The notes beneath the pieces were generated by a model. That model saw nothing but the letters and a program-made list of their open reading frames with translations, searched no databases and was not told the origin of the DNA. A stretch of 64,000 nucleotides of DNA from assembly GCA_937121175.1 (NCBI GenBank), contig CAKZKD010000001.1:62001-126000 (forward strand), given 5' to 3'. Below, piece by piece: positions 1 to 10,161 of this stretch (the first letter of the stretch is position 1; every line of letters starts with the position of its first letter). The DNA comes from an uncultured Flavobacteriales bacterium (GTDB lineage Bacteria > Bacteroidota > Bacteroidia > Flavobacteriales_G > Salibacteraceae). Position numbers and translations under genes: made by a program.

Positions 1-306
1 ACCTGCACTTCTCGTTAAGAACTCTAATGTGCCAAAAATTGTTGCACTCACCCGATTCAAAAGAATACATGATTTCGCCTTCGACTTCTATTTTTCTAAT
101 GCGTGCACCTTCAAGGCAGTTTTCGTTTTCTATGAAATCATTTACTTCTCTTTTATACACAAAGGAGTTCCTTTTTCGAGGTCATGTTTGTTGCATCCAA
201 AAACGAGCAAACCAACCAAACCAATGAAAGCCAGCAAAATGCTAAACGACTGTGATTCGGTTTTAAAGTTATATGGTATCTGAATTTTAGAAAGCTCTGG
301 CCACAC
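1..306 (-). pseudogene. frameshifted small lipoprotein, 3' end outside the window
   Basis: Read on the minus strand, an open frame begins after a TAG at 307-309 (GTG at 304-306 is the only usual start codon). It gives a hydrophobic stretch ending in a lipobox (LLVFGC), then NKHDLEKGTPLCIKEK and a TAA at 142-144. In the next frame the coding sense continues at once with VNDFIENENCLEGARIRK and runs off the window edge. Restoring one G between AAG and TAA would join the two halves into one lipoprotein. The GTPxCIKxK start resembles small lipoproteins common in Flavobacteriia, recalled from memory. It may be a real pseudogene or a one-base sequence error. Confidence 0.6.
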
Positions 307-332
307 CTATATACCCCAATCCGTATTAACCA

Positions 333-2297
333 TTAATCTTCGGTAACCTTAATTACTTCAATTCTTCTTTCTTTAATTGCAGCTGGACTATATACTGAAA
401 GTGCTTTGTTGTTTCTTGAGTCACTAACTGTACTAGTAGCTGATTCTCCAAATGGCGCCTCTTCGATTAATAATCGGCCTTGTTCCGATTCCTTCATTAA
501 ATAAGGGGCAATGGACCCTTCATCGTATGATTTTATGTAATTCACAATTGAGGAAATACGTCGTTTCGATAAACTGTGATTGTAAGCCGCGCTCGCAAGG
601 GGAGAGGCAAAACCTCTAATGGTAACATGTATAGTATTTCCGGCCTCTAATTCAGGCAATAAAACCTCTAAAAACCGATTAAGGTCGAATAATCCCATTT
701 TGATGTTGTTATCAAACAATGTGTCGATAATGTTGGCTAGACTGTCATGTTCGTTATGTTTTCCAATTTTCTGATAACCATGTTGATAGGTCTTTTTTTG
801 TTCTACAAAATGACTAAGCAAATCTTTGTAATTCGATTCAGTTTCGGTGAGGTAAGTTCCAGGATTCGGTTGGTCATTTTCGAAGTACAAAACCGGTAAG
901 TAATCGTTCAATTCTTCGATGGAAACCACTAAAGGTAAAGAGTCCGAAATTGTATCTTTTGGAGGAGGTGGTGGCGGAACATAAACTGGCGGTGGTTGAA
1001 TATTTGCGAAGTAAATATCATTACAACATGTTTGTCCTTCCATTTTTTCACCTCCCGGCCGATTTGAACTTACAAAAATTTGATTCGTGGTACTCGCCCA
1101 GTAGTACAGGTCGTTAGTTGGCGTGTTTATAGGCTGTCCGGTATTCTTAGCCTTACTTGTTGAACGCAGACTGCTTACGTTTACTTCAAACACATCATAG
1201 CCGCCAAAACCTTCCCACCAATCCGAACTGAAATATATTCGGTTACTGTCTGGGTGGTAAAACGGAGTTATTTCATTTCCTGCAGTGTTTACCTTTCTAC
1301 CCATATTTCTTGGGTATTTAAAGCCTTTTAATCGTTTCTCATAGGTGGAGTACCATATATCTAAATTACCCCGGCCTTGGGGTCGATTGGATACAAAAAA
1401 TAAGGTTGGTTTACCCTTTATGATGGCCATATGTGGCTGTGTAGATGAGAAGCCTTCTAAATTAACAGTAGGAGGTAGTTCTATTGGTTGTTCCCAGCTG
1501 GACCCATTCCATTTTCGGTATTTGATTTTACAACTGGAATAGTCGGGACATTCTGAGTAAAGTAGCCAATTACTATCCGCAAAATAGCTTGCGTTGCCAA
1601 TGTGTTTATTGGTAATGGAGAAAACTGTATCCCAATTGGAATTACGAATCCAATTTGAATCATGCGGGGCAGCAGCTAGAATGGTAACTTTTTTATTTCG
1701 CTCTGTTTTCGCCAATTTCAACGTGCTGTCTTTTTTTGCGAATTGCAATGAAGAATAGAGTAGTGTACTGTCGTTGATTAGGGTTCCACCAAAATCGGCG
1801 TAGTTGCTTGCAAATTGCATACTCTGAAATTCAATGTTCATCGAATCTTTTTTTGCTTTTTCCGCCCACGCACAGCCTTTAACTTGCTGTTTTGCATCTT
1901 TCCAGAAATAGGAGCCGGGCTCTGCTTCATAGTTGGCAAATCGTTCAAAATTATCTTCAGCAATATCATATTTTCCTTGAGACTGCTGCATTCTGGCCAA
2001 CCAGTATGCGCTCATTCCAAATAATGTTCTTTCGGGTCTGGAATATACTTCCTGATACCACTTTTCCGCCATTTGATAATTATTGTTCATGCGATAGGCA
2101 TTGGCCAATTGCATAAGATTGTTTAGTTTGGTGGTGTCGGCTCGGTAGGCTTTTGAGTAATAATCAATAGCTGCGTACAAATCACCATCTTCCAAAGCCA
2201 ATTTGCCGTACTTGGCCCATTGTATGGGAGATTGCGACATCACGTGCTGACTGCAAGCTAAAATTCCAGCGATTAAAATTACTTTGGCGACCCGCAC
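333..2297 (-). CDS. TPR-PD40-OmpA family envelope protein (PorE-like)
   Basis: This is a predicted periplasmic protein anchoring T9SS-linked surface machinery to peptidoglycan. After a signal peptide (VILIAGILACSQHVMSQ) come TPR-like helices (residues about 20-130), PD40/WD40-like beta-propeller segments (about 160-430), a proline-rich linker (VYVPPPPPPKD, near 440) and a C-terminal OmpA-like domain with GFASPLASAAYNHSLSKRR. I chose the GTG at 2297, one base after the upstream porP stop. A longer frame to ATG 2351 would overlap porP by 53 bases and spoil the signal peptide. The domain order matches PorE-like proteins of the T9SS. It is the last gene of the surface protein-porP cassette. Confidence 0.85.
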   Translation of the reverse strand: MRVAKVILIAGILACSQHVMSQSPIQWAKYGKLALEDGDLYAAIDYYSKAYRADTTKLNNLMQLANAYRMNNNYQMAEKWYQEVYSRPERTLFGMSAYWLARMQQSQGKYDIAEDNFERFANYEAEPGSYFWKDAKQQVKGCAWAEKAKKDSMNIEFQSMQFASNYADFGGTLINDSTLLYSSLQFAKKDSTLKLAKTERNKKVTILAAAPHDSNWIRNSNWDTVFSITNKHIGNASYFADSNWLLYSECPDYSSCKIKYRKWNGSSWEQPIELPPTVNLEGFSSTQPHMAIIKGKPTLFFVSNRPQGRGNLDIWYSTYEKRLKGFKYPRNMGRKVNTAGNEITPFYHPDSNRIYFSSDWWEGFGGYDVFEVNVSSLRSTSKAKNTGQPINTPTNDLYYWASTTNQIFVSSNRPGGEKMEGQTCCNDIYFANIQPPPVYVPPPPPPKDTISDSLPLVVSIEELNDYLPVLYFENDQPNPGTYLTETESNYKDLLSHFVEQKKTYQHGYQKIGKHNEHDSLANIIDTLFDNNIKMGLFDLNRFLEVLLPELEAGNTIHVTIRGFASPLASAAYNHSLSKRRISSIVNYIKSYDEGSIAPYLMKESEQGRLLIEEAPFGESATSTVSDSRNNKALSVYSPAAIKERRIEVIKVTED

Positions 2298-2298
2298 G

Positions 2299-3315
2299 TT
2301 ACAAAAAATTTGGACAATACTTATAACTGCTGCGCTTTGGAAGTAATTCACGTAGAATGTAAATTACAGAAATTTCCCATCCTCCTCGATTGTTGCTAGC
2401 AGGTTCAAGTTGAGAATAGTTAACGTCGTAGCTAAACCCAACTCTCCATGAATTGTAGTAAAAGCCTAGGTCAAAAATGGCGGCATCCTTATTTCGATTC
2501 CATGCTCCAACAAACAATGCGCGATAACGATAAAATGTAGGGTCGAGCTCGTAATTAATTTCGGATCCAAACACAGTTTCTTTGAATTTTCCTTGTCTCG
2601 AATGAATTACACCTGGTGTTAAAAACCATTGAGGTGTTACATAAAGTGTTGCTGCTAAATGAAAATTTGTTCGTCTGTTCAATGTTCCGCCAGCACCATT
2701 GGTAAATTCGATATTTGGCTCATTTATGTTATAAAACCCAACACCGGCCTTAAAATTTAAATCGCGAGAAATGTCTAGGTTATAAACAGCGCCTGCCGCA
2801 AATACAGCGTTAGCCGAACTACTGCCAGAAATGTCTTCTCCAGAAAGGTCGTCGTCGAAACGATAACCGTTGTATTGCGAACCAAAAGTGGCTGCACTTC
2901 CATCCACAGATTGACTCTCTAATCCAGCTTGAGCACCCAATGTTATACTATGAACGCTATCCTTTGTTATTCCAATGCGGTAGGAGACGGGAAGATTTAG
3001 TTGAATGGTTCGGAAATTTGTAATCCCTACCTTGTCGTGATTGAAGTTTAGACCAATACCAAAGTTCTTGAGATTTAGAAAATCTCGGGCGTCAACTCCG
3101 ATTGATGTGGTTTGGTATGGATTGATAAATGAACGCCATTGTTCTCTGTGATTAAACGCCACTCGATAACGTCCATTAAAGTTGCCTGTCATGGCTGGAT
3201 TTAGGTTATGAGGAGAGTACAGGAATTGGCTAAAGTGAAGGTCTTGAGCGTTAGAAATAAGAGCAGCTCCCAAGAAGAAGAGTACTAAAAAAGACTGTTT
3301 TAATCCGCCGTTCAT
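2299..3315 (-). CDS. PorP/SprF family type IX secretion system membrane protein
   Basis: An outer-membrane beta-barrel-like protein of 338 residues with a signal peptide (about residues 1-23). It carries the family start pattern QFLYSPHNLNPAMTGNFNG followed by YRVAFNHREQW, and the typical CPNFL C-terminus. PorP/SprF proteins work with T9SS type B cargo, often the adhesin encoded next door, and help attach or export it. Its ATG overlaps the stop of the upstream giant gene by one base (TAATG), and its stop is followed at once by the OmpA gene, so the three are translated from one message. No missing parts were seen. Confidence 0.93.
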   Translation of the reverse strand: MNGGLKQSFLVLFFLGAALISNAQDLHFSQFLYSPHNLNPAMTGNFNGRYRVAFNHREQWRSFINPYQTTSIGVDARDFLNLKNFGIGLNFNHDKVGITNFRTIQLNLPVSYRIGITKDSVHSITLGAQAGLESQSVDGSAATFGSQYNGYRFDDDLSGEDISGSSSANAVFAAGAVYNLDISRDLNFKAGVGFYNINEPNIEFTNGAGGTLNRRTNFHLAATLYVTPQWFLTPGVIHSRQGKFKETVFGSEINYELDPTFYRYRALFVGAWNRNKDAAIFDLGFYYNSWRVGFSYDVNYSQLEPASNNRGGWEISVIYILRELLPKRSSYKYCPNFL

Positions 3316-6300
3316 TACTTAATTAGTGTTACGTCTCCCTTCTTTTTAAACTCTTGACCATCAATACATTTAACGTAAAGTTGGTAAACGAAAACTTCAG
3401 GCCAATTTTTCTCACCGTCATAAGTGCCATCCCAACCGTTTTGTTGATCATTGGATTCAAAAACTAATTCGCCCCAACGATTAAAAATTTGAAGGTTCAT
3501 TTCTTCAATATACTTTCCATAAAGTAGCAACTCATCGTTTACTCCGTCATCGTTTGGTGTAAACGTATTTGGAAGGAATAAGTACGGCTCTTCACAAAAA
3601 AGCTCTTCCACCAAGACTTTAAAGTTTCGCTCAACAACACAATTTGGAACCAGAGGGTCAAAAACAGCAACAGTATAAGTGGTAGTAGTATCAGGGTTGG
3701 CAATTGGATTGTCACTTTCCGGGTTGGAAAGTCCTGCTGTTGGTGTCCATAAATAGGCGTATCCTTTTGGGGTAACATCCAGTTCTGAAGTTAATTCGGA
3801 AACAATGGTATCTCTACTTCCTACTAGAACAGCCAATTGAGTGTCTAAATCTGACACAAAAACATATACATTTCTGTCTGCACGACAATTCCGAGAGGTT
3901 TCGACCTTTACATTGTAAACACGACTTTCCGAAGGGTTCACTTTTATAGACGTAGTATCGTTCGGGCCAAAAATATCCTTGAAAGGATTCCAAGTGACTT
4001 GTAGGGTGTCATCGGGTATTAGGCTTCGTACTGTCAAGAAAGTAGTGTCGTTTAAGCACAAATCAACGGAGTCAGTTATACGAATTCCAAAGTCATTAAT
4101 GAAGACTTTTGTAGAGTCGGCAGTTCTGCAGCCTCTCGAAGAAATGGACTGCATGTAAAAGGTGTTCTCAAACAAGGTGTCGTACGAAATAGTTACATTA
4201 CTATCTAACGAAGAACTATTTAACTGATCACTAAAATCATCTCTGGATGACCATTGGTAATTTGTTCCTGTTCCAAAATGCGAACCTACTAAACCTAAAG
4301 TTGGAACATTTGAGCAGATAACAGTGTCGTTAGAGGTTCGTATTCGAATACTATCGGCAGTCATAGGTTGTAATGCGGTGTCAACACAAACTCCCTTGTT
4401 TATAAATAATCTGAAGATGGTATCAACAACGGTGCGTGCAAATGGCCTTGAAATTGCCGAGTCCGTCTTTCCAAACCCCGATTGCCATTGATAAGTGTAG
4501 TTTGGGTTATCTACAATTCCTATAGAATTGAGCTCATTGTTGCAGCTTAAGACATTGCTTAACCCAAAAGAAGTGTCTTGTTTAACTTGTATTGGTTGAG
4601 AAATAGAATCGACAGCATTGCACGAAGTAGAATCTTCTAACACTAGTTTGAGTGTGTAATTTCCAGCTTGGGTAGCGATGAAAATTGGTGAAACTATCGT
4701 GTCAGAACCAATTCCTGATAGTTCCCAACGTATGGAAGTTTGTTTTAGAATGGTGCTATTGTTCTGAATGGAAATTGTATCCGGCGCACAAATAGAATCT
4801 GGAATAGCAAAGGCTGCATCAACTAAAGAATCGACATGAATGTATTGGAAATTGGAGTCTATACAAATTCCATTATCCAACAAAAGTGTGAAAAGAGTAG
4901 GTGCAGTAGGGCTTGCAGTTGGTCGCATTTTCGTTGAGTCTTCCAGAACATCGCCAGGAAGCCAAGTGAAGGAACGATAACTCCCAGTCTGGTTTATTCC
5001 AAGAACGACTTGTTCTCCAATGCATAGGCTGTCGTTTGGTAAGGTTAAACTTTTAGGTTCAATTACAGATACCGTTTTACTTATGGTGTCGAACAGATTG
5101 CATGAAGCAGAGTCAGAAACTAAAAGCAGAATTTTGTATGTGCCAATTGAATCGTAATATAATTTTGGATTTTTGAGCGTGGAGGAGTCTCCATTTCCGA
5201 AATACCAAATGAAATTTGAAGAACCTTGTTCTAAAGATAAATTTCTAAGTTGAACACTATCCTTTATACAGACTTGTCGCGGAATTTGAAATTCCGCGAC
5301 AACTGCCGGAAGTAAAAAATCCATCTTAAAAACTGCATTGTTGCAACCGCCAAAGCCGTTCCAGTTTCGTGCTCCATTAAGATTTGAAGCCGCTCCTGGG
5401 TTTGGTTTAGTTGGAAAGTCACTCGTTCCTCCATTGGTTACAGGGCATCCCGCGCAAACAGATTGATATATTTTACCCTTCCTATCAAAACGTGAAGTAC
5501 CACCATCCACGTGTTCTCGCGCTGAAATTCCGCCGAAAAAAGTTCCATAGATTAATCTACTCGCATCATCTGCTAAGACTGCTAAATACAAGTCACTCCC
5601 ATCGGTTAAGGGTTGAAACGCATCAGATGTAGTATCCATTCCAGTTACCAACGTCGCATTGTTTCCTCGACCGCCATTAGTAGTTCCACCCCAACCTGAA
5701 AGATAAATTGAATTGCATAGATCTACAAGGAATGCTGTAGGCGAAATATTTGGTCTTGCATTTGCTCCCGGGGCTGCTGGAGTTCCAAATTTTGTTGACC
5801 AAACAATAGAATCTATTGCTGGGGTGAACTTAGTTACAAACTGCCCCGCAGAAGCAGTGCTGTATAGTGCGTTGGTAATGAGCTTTGAAGTTGGATCTTC
5901 TGTTTGACCAAATACATAAACATTGTCGAAGCGGTCACGTTCTACAAAGTAGATTTGATCATACTCATTTGAACCAAAATACGTAGAAGCAACTAAGGTT
6001 TGACCATTTGCACTAAATTCTGCCACAAATCCGTCGGCTCTACCTCCTTGGTAAGAATTGTAAGTTGGTAAAGAAGTGGAAGGGAATAGGATAGAAGAGT
6101 TAGTTCCACCTGCCACTGTTATGTTTCCATTACCGCTAAACGCTAACGAATAAATGGCATCTGAAAAAGCACCACCGAAGAATGAACTCCAGATAAGTGT
6201 GTCTAAATCTTGCTTGAATTTACAAATAATACCATCCTGATTTCCTCCTTGATAGGAAGGGTACGCTGGAGAGCCAGTGATTGGGAAATCTCTAGACCAA

Positions 6301-7682
6301 GTGGAGCCAACAACATATACATTATCGTCTCTATCTATATCTATTTCCCCGCGAGCAACATCGGCGTAGTTGTAATTCAACACTCGAGGATACGTTGAAG
6401 TATGAGGCCCAGGATTATTAAGCCCGTCGTGGTCGCTACCTCCGATGTAGGTACTACCTATCAGTGCCGAACCTGCTGTATTGAATCTTGTAATAAACAT
6501 ATCACTGCCTAAATTAAAAGGAACCGCTACTTCCAATCTTCTAGAGTTTGCAACTGTCGGATTTGTAAGTGTATCTTGGTAGGCGTTCGCAGTTGTAGGA
6601 AAGTTTGTAGATCCTGTGGTACCATATACAAAAAGCTCGTCTCTGCTATTAACAACCATAGAGTGAGGCATTTCTCCAGCGGTTCCACCTAAATATGTTG
6701 AATAAACTCTTGAAGTTCCGGAAGTGTCATATTTTGTAATAACTACATCGCAAGTAGAGAAAGCAGGCACGGTAACACCCCCAGAAAACGTAGTCTGGAA
6801 CGCTCCACGAGTTACAGGATAACCAGTTCCAAATACAATTCCACCAGCATATAAAAAGCCCTCCGAATCAAAAGTTGATGTGAAACCAAAGTTTGTTGTT
6901 GTGCTTCCAGAGTACGTCGAAAAAATCAAGGTTGGATCAATAACAATGGGCTGTAAAAGATTTTCATTTGAAACCTTCAAATCGAAAGTCAATTGGTTGT
7001 TTTGCAATTTATACTTCGCAGCGATGGTATCGTTTTTTTGCTCAGTAGAAAGGGGTGATGTGTGGAACACAACCGGTGGTTCTTCACTAACATCTCCCAA
7101 ACTAGTTTCAATTGTAAAAATTCCATTTTTTACACTCAAATCGTCATAGCCATCGTATTCAAGTTTAATTTGTTGTGCTGCAGCATAATTTGCACAATGA
7201 AATTCATATTTGATACTCCCATTGTGACTAAAGATGTGTAAATCAACTCCGTTGTAGAGTTCTTTGTAAACTACTGCATGACTCAACGGAACATTGGATT
7301 TCCATTTGGTCGGGTCCTTTCCTAGATAATAATTGTTGTATTCCTCAAGCAAGTCCTCCTGGAAGATTGTTGGGTTCGGATTAGCCCCAACAAATGAAGC
7401 GCTGTAAACATGCTGTTTGAGAATTGCATCGTCCCAATCTCCTTTGTAGGCTCCTGTATGAATTTGGGCAATGACACTTAGATCGGTAAGTTGAACCAGT
7501 ATTCGATTCGACTCGAGGTATAAATTACCTTCTGGAAGTGCTACTTTATAGTTGATGTTCTGGTTCCATTGACCTAGGTTTTTAATGAATTTATACTCTT
7601 TGGCGTTATGATTATGAGCATTTGCGGTATTAGCAAACAACATAATAACAATCAAATACGTCAAGCGATAAAAACACCTCAT
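3315..7682 (-). CDS. giant T9SS type B surface protein with SBBP repeats and PKD domain
   Basis: A 1455-residue exported protein. A signal peptide (YLIVIMLFANTANA) is followed by an N-terminal domain typical of SBBP proteins (from FIKNLGQWNQNINYKV). Then come beta-propeller SBBP repeats at about 250-780 (recurring patterns such as YSTYLGGTAGE and STYIGGSDHDG), a PKD domain near 795-875 (WYFGNGDSSTLKNPKLYYDS), further Ig-like repeats, and a gliding-motility type C-terminal domain (LPNTFTPNDDGVNDEL, IFNRWGELVFES, GWDGTYDG). That C-terminal signal targets the protein to the T9SS type B route. It is the first gene of the cassette, upstream of porP. The adhesive ligand is unknown. Confidence 0.93.
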   Translation of the reverse strand: MRCFYRLTYLIVIMLFANTANAHNHNAKEYKFIKNLGQWNQNINYKVALPEGNLYLESNRILVQLTDLSVIAQIHTGAYKGDWDDAILKQHVYSASFVGANPNPTIFQEDLLEEYNNYYLGKDPTKWKSNVPLSHAVVYKELYNGVDLHIFSHNGSIKYEFHCANYAAAQQIKLEYDGYDDLSVKNGIFTIETSLGDVSEEPPVVFHTSPLSTEQKNDTIAAKYKLQNNQLTFDLKVSNENLLQPIVIDPTLIFSTYSGSTTTNFGFTSTFDSEGFLYAGGIVFGTGYPVTRGAFQTTFSGGVTVPAFSTCDVVITKYDTSGTSRVYSTYLGGTAGEMPHSMVVNSRDELFVYGTTGSTNFPTTANAYQDTLTNPTVANSRRLEVAVPFNLGSDMFITRFNTAGSALIGSTYIGGSDHDGLNNPGPHTSTYPRVLNYNYADVARGEIDIDRDDNVYVVGSTWSRDFPITGSPAYPSYQGGNQDGIICKFKQDLDTLIWSSFFGGAFSDAIYSLAFSGNGNITVAGGTNSSILFPSTSLPTYNSYQGGRADGFVAEFSANGQTLVASTYFGSNEYDQIYFVERDRFDNVYVFGQTEDPTSKLITNALYSTASAGQFVTKFTPAIDSIVWSTKFGTPAAPGANARPNISPTAFLVDLCNSIYLSGWGGTTNGGRGNNATLVTGMDTTSDAFQPLTDGSDLYLAVLADDASRLIYGTFFGGISAREHVDGGTSRFDRKGKIYQSVCAGCPVTNGGTSDFPTKPNPGAASNLNGARNWNGFGGCNNAVFKMDFLLPAVVAEFQIPRQVCIKDSVQLRNLSLEQGSSNFIWYFGNGDSSTLKNPKLYYDSIGTYKILLLVSDSASCNLFDTISKTVSVIEPKSLTLPNDSLCIGEQVVLGINQTGSYRSFTWLPGDVLEDSTKMRPTASPTAPTLFTLLLDNGICIDSNFQYIHVDSLVDAAFAIPDSICAPDTISIQNNSTILKQTSIRWELSGIGSDTIVSPIFIATQAGNYTLKLVLEDSTSCNAVDSISQPIQVKQDTSFGLSNVLSCNNELNSIGIVDNPNYTYQWQSGFGKTDSAISRPFARTVVDTIFRLFINKGVCVDTALQPMTADSIRIRTSNDTVICSNVPTLGLVGSHFGTGTNYQWSSRDDFSDQLNSSSLDSNVTISYDTLFENTFYMQSISSRGCRTADSTKVFINDFGIRITDSVDLCLNDTTFLTVRSLIPDDTLQVTWNPFKDIFGPNDTTSIKVNPSESRVYNVKVETSRNCRADRNVYVFVSDLDTQLAVLVGSRDTIVSELTSELDVTPKGYAYLWTPTAGLSNPESDNPIANPDTTTTYTVAVFDPLVPNCVVERNFKVLVEELFCEEPYLFLPNTFTPNDDGVNDELLLYGKYIEEMNLQIFNRWGELVFESNDQQNGWDGTYDGEKNWPEVFVYQLYVKCIDGQEFKKKGDVTLIK

Positions 7683-7822
7683 GGTTACTACAATAATAAG
7701 ACGGCTTTTCCAGATTTTCGTTGCCTTTTATTTACTGGAAAGTGCACTTGGTAAATCTACTGAAATTGCAGGGGTTTTGTTTGGATAAAATGTTTTAATT
7801 CGATTTAAAAATCAACTTTTAA

Positions 7823-9049
7823 TCACCTGTTGAAGAGTAGTTTAAAGTAAAATATGGGTTTTGATAATTCTTTCCGCAATTCCAAATCGTAAACCATAGC
7901 CTTTAGTAGCGTTTTTATCGAATCATTTTTTACGGCTTTGTTTATCAGTAGGTTAAATAGGCGAGGGTAGGTCAGCAGTTTTTTCATTAAAGCACTCACC
8001 CGCAATTCAGGCCACATTCTTCGGTAAATTTCTTTATCGTATTGTTTGTTGAATTCCGCATCAAATTGGTTTGTTTTTAAGGCACTCAAAGTATGCTCGG
8101 CTGCCACTCGACCACTTCGAATTGCGTTTCCAATTCCTTCTCCAGAAAAAGGGTCGATAAGGCTTGCAGCATCGCCTAATAATAAAAACCGATTTCCTGA
8201 ACATTTCACTTTTTTGGAGCCAATTGGTAATCCATAACCCTGAACGTCTTCCAGTGGCTTGGCATTTTTGAATCGTTCTTTGATAATAGGATGGTTTTGT
8301 ATGATGTCGTTCAATTTAGTCTTCAAATTGATTTTGTTGGAGCTCACTTCATCTGAAGGTATTCCCAGTCCGATGTTCCAACGATTATCGTTCAATGGGA
8401 AAATCCAAAAGTACCCAGGTAGCAAGTCTTTTTGAAAATGTAACTCTATGGCTTTACTGTCTTCATAATTATCGACTCCTTCCCAATATTGGCGTACACC
8501 AGCCATATAGTGTTTTCGGTCTAATTTGTTGTTAGTTAGTCTTTTATTGATGATGGAGTGGGCGCCGTCTGCACCCAATGCCATCTTGCAATGTAGTTTT
8601 TGTTTATCCGTGTTTATTGCGAAAGTTTCGTCTGATGTAGAAACACTTTTTACTGATTCTCCTTCAAAAAAATCGATGTCTTTTTTCGCGCGTATTTGGT
8701 CAACCAAAAAATTATCGAATTCTAACCGACTACATACAAAAGCGTGGGTCAGCGGTTCGTTTTCTTTGATAAAGTCTATGCCTAGTTTTTCGTTATTTGG
8801 CGCTATGAACTCAATGGTGCTTACCGCTTTTTTTGAGCTTAACTTTTCATAGGCAGAACTCAATTCAGGGTCAACAAGAAACAGCTGTTTAGTAATGTCC
8901 GGACTTAGAGCATCACCACAGATTTTATCTCTTGGAAAAGTAGTCTTGTCAATTACCGCAATCGAATAGCCTGTGCCAGACAATTGATAGGCAGCAATAG
9001 CACCAGCAGGACCAGCACCTATAATTATTATGTCGTATGTGTTATTCAA
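7823..9049 (-). CDS. geranylgeranyl reductase family FAD-dependent oxidoreductase (copy 2)
   Basis: A 408-residue flavoenzyme. The N-terminal Rossmann motif is DIIIIGAGPAGAIAAYQL, then FPRDKICGDA, a middle GADGAHS motif and GYFWIFPL, and the FAD-closing motif GDAASLIDPFSGEGIGNA. Members of this family reduce isoprenoid double bonds or hydroxylate aromatic or lipid substrates. The substrate here cannot be read from sequence. Its ATG overlaps the stop of the preceding paralogue by four bases (ATGA), so translation is coupled. Both copies share the same signature blocks, which implies an old tandem duplication. Confidence 0.88.
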   Translation of the reverse strand: MNNTYDIIIIGAGPAGAIAAYQLSGTGYSIAVIDKTTFPRDKICGDALSPDITKQLFLVDPELSSAYEKLSSKKAVSTIEFIAPNNEKLGIDFIKENEPLTHAFVCSRLEFDNFLVDQIRAKKDIDFFEGESVKSVSTSDETFAINTDKQKLHCKMALGADGAHSIINKRLTNNKLDRKHYMAGVRQYWEGVDNYEDSKAIELHFQKDLLPGYFWIFPLNDNRWNIGLGIPSDEVSSNKINLKTKLNDIIQNHPIIKERFKNAKPLEDVQGYGLPIGSKKVKCSGNRFLLLGDAASLIDPFSGEGIGNAIRSGRVAAEHTLSALKTNQFDAEFNKQYDKEIYRRMWPELRVSALMKKLLTYPRLFNLLINKAVKNDSIKTLLKAMVYDLELRKELSKPIFYFKLLFNR

Positions 9050-10161
9050 TTGCCAAATTTAAATCGGTGCAAAATACCGATAAGCCAATTCATTAACCAA
9101 GGATACATTGTAATGATTTTCATTTTAGTTTTATTTGAACGCATTGTTTTGGTTAACGTTCCATGAACTTCATCTTGATAGGGCTTCATTACATCCGAAT
9201 CAAAACGGGCTTGTTTAAAACAAGAATTGACCTGTTTTGCCGCCATAATACCACTATACACGGCATTGTCAATTCCAGAACCAGAAATAGGGGCTACGAG
9301 CGAAGCAGCATCACCACATAATAAAAATCGATTACCAATGATTTGATTATCAGACCCTCCCAAGGGTAATGGTGCGCCAATTACTCGACCAAGGGGTGTC
9401 GCATTTTTGAATAACGGAGCTAATACCTTGTCGGATTTTAAAAGTTCTTCAAAAGCAGCTCTTACGTTTACTCCCGAATTATTCTCTATTCCAAATCCAA
9501 CATTTGAAATGTCGTTTTTTAATGGGAATATCCAAAAATATCCAGAAGGATATTTTTTGGTCAAATAGACTTCGTTTTGTTCTGATTTTGTGTGCTTTAG
9601 ACCTGTATAGTACTGGCGAACTGCTGTGCAGTTCATTTCTATTTTTAAGTCTGTTTTAGTCTTTAGTAGTTCTTTCTTTACAATGGAATGTGCGCCATCA
9701 CATCCTATTATTAGCCCTGCCGTTAATTCATTTTTTTTATCGGTTAGACAACTTATACCTTCGGCGACGTAGCTCACCTGTTTAATCTTTGTTTCAGGTA
9801 AAAAATCTATCTTTTTGTTTTCCTCTAACGCCAATTTTAACAATTCGGCATCAAAATCTGTTCGAGTAGAGTTGTAGGTAAAGTGTTTCCATGTTTTGGA
9901 GGTTGACTTACCATTCCAATTGACGAATAGTGTCTTTTTTATTGACTGTTTCTTTTTAAATGATTTAATTGCTTCGGCATATTTCGGATTCAGTTTCGCG
10001 AGTGCAATAAAAGTTTGACCTGGTATAGCATCACCACAGGCTTTATCTCTAGGAAATTGTTGTTTGTCAATCAGAGCAACTTTAAGGTTGGTATTTTTGA
10101 GTGCTAATGCGGTTGAAGCGCCCGCTGGGCCTGCACCTACAATAATTACGTCGTATTTCAT
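9046..10161 (-). CDS. geranylgeranyl reductase family FAD-dependent oxidoreductase (copy 1)
   Basis: A 371-residue flavoenzyme of the same family as its downstream neighbour. It has VIIVGAGPAGASTALAL at the start, then FPRDKACGDA, GCDGAHSIV, GYFWIFPL and GDAASLVAPISGSGIDNA. It is shorter at the C-terminus than copy 2 and differs in the last FAD motif (PISGSG against PFSGEG), so the two are probably not redundant. It starts immediately after the stop of the secreted OmpA-like gene and overlaps copy 2 by four bases, forming a three-gene operon. The substrate is unknown; isoprenoid lipid or pigment modification is only a guess from the family. Confidence 0.87.
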   Translation of the reverse strand: MKYDVIIVGAGPAGASTALALKNTNLKVALIDKQQFPRDKACGDAIPGQTFIALAKLNPKYAEAIKSFKKKQSIKKTLFVNWNGKSTSKTWKHFTYNSTRTDFDAELLKLALEENKKIDFLPETKIKQVSYVAEGISCLTDKKNELTAGLIIGCDGAHSIVKKELLKTKTDLKIEMNCTAVRQYYTGLKHTKSEQNEVYLTKKYPSGYFWIFPLKNDISNVGFGIENNSGVNVRAAFEELLKSDKVLAPLFKNATPLGRVIGAPLPLGGSDNQIIGNRFLLCGDAASLVAPISGSGIDNAVYSGIMAAKQVNSCFKQARFDSDVMKPYQDEVHGTLTKTMRSNKTKMKIITMYPWLMNWLIGILHRFKFGN

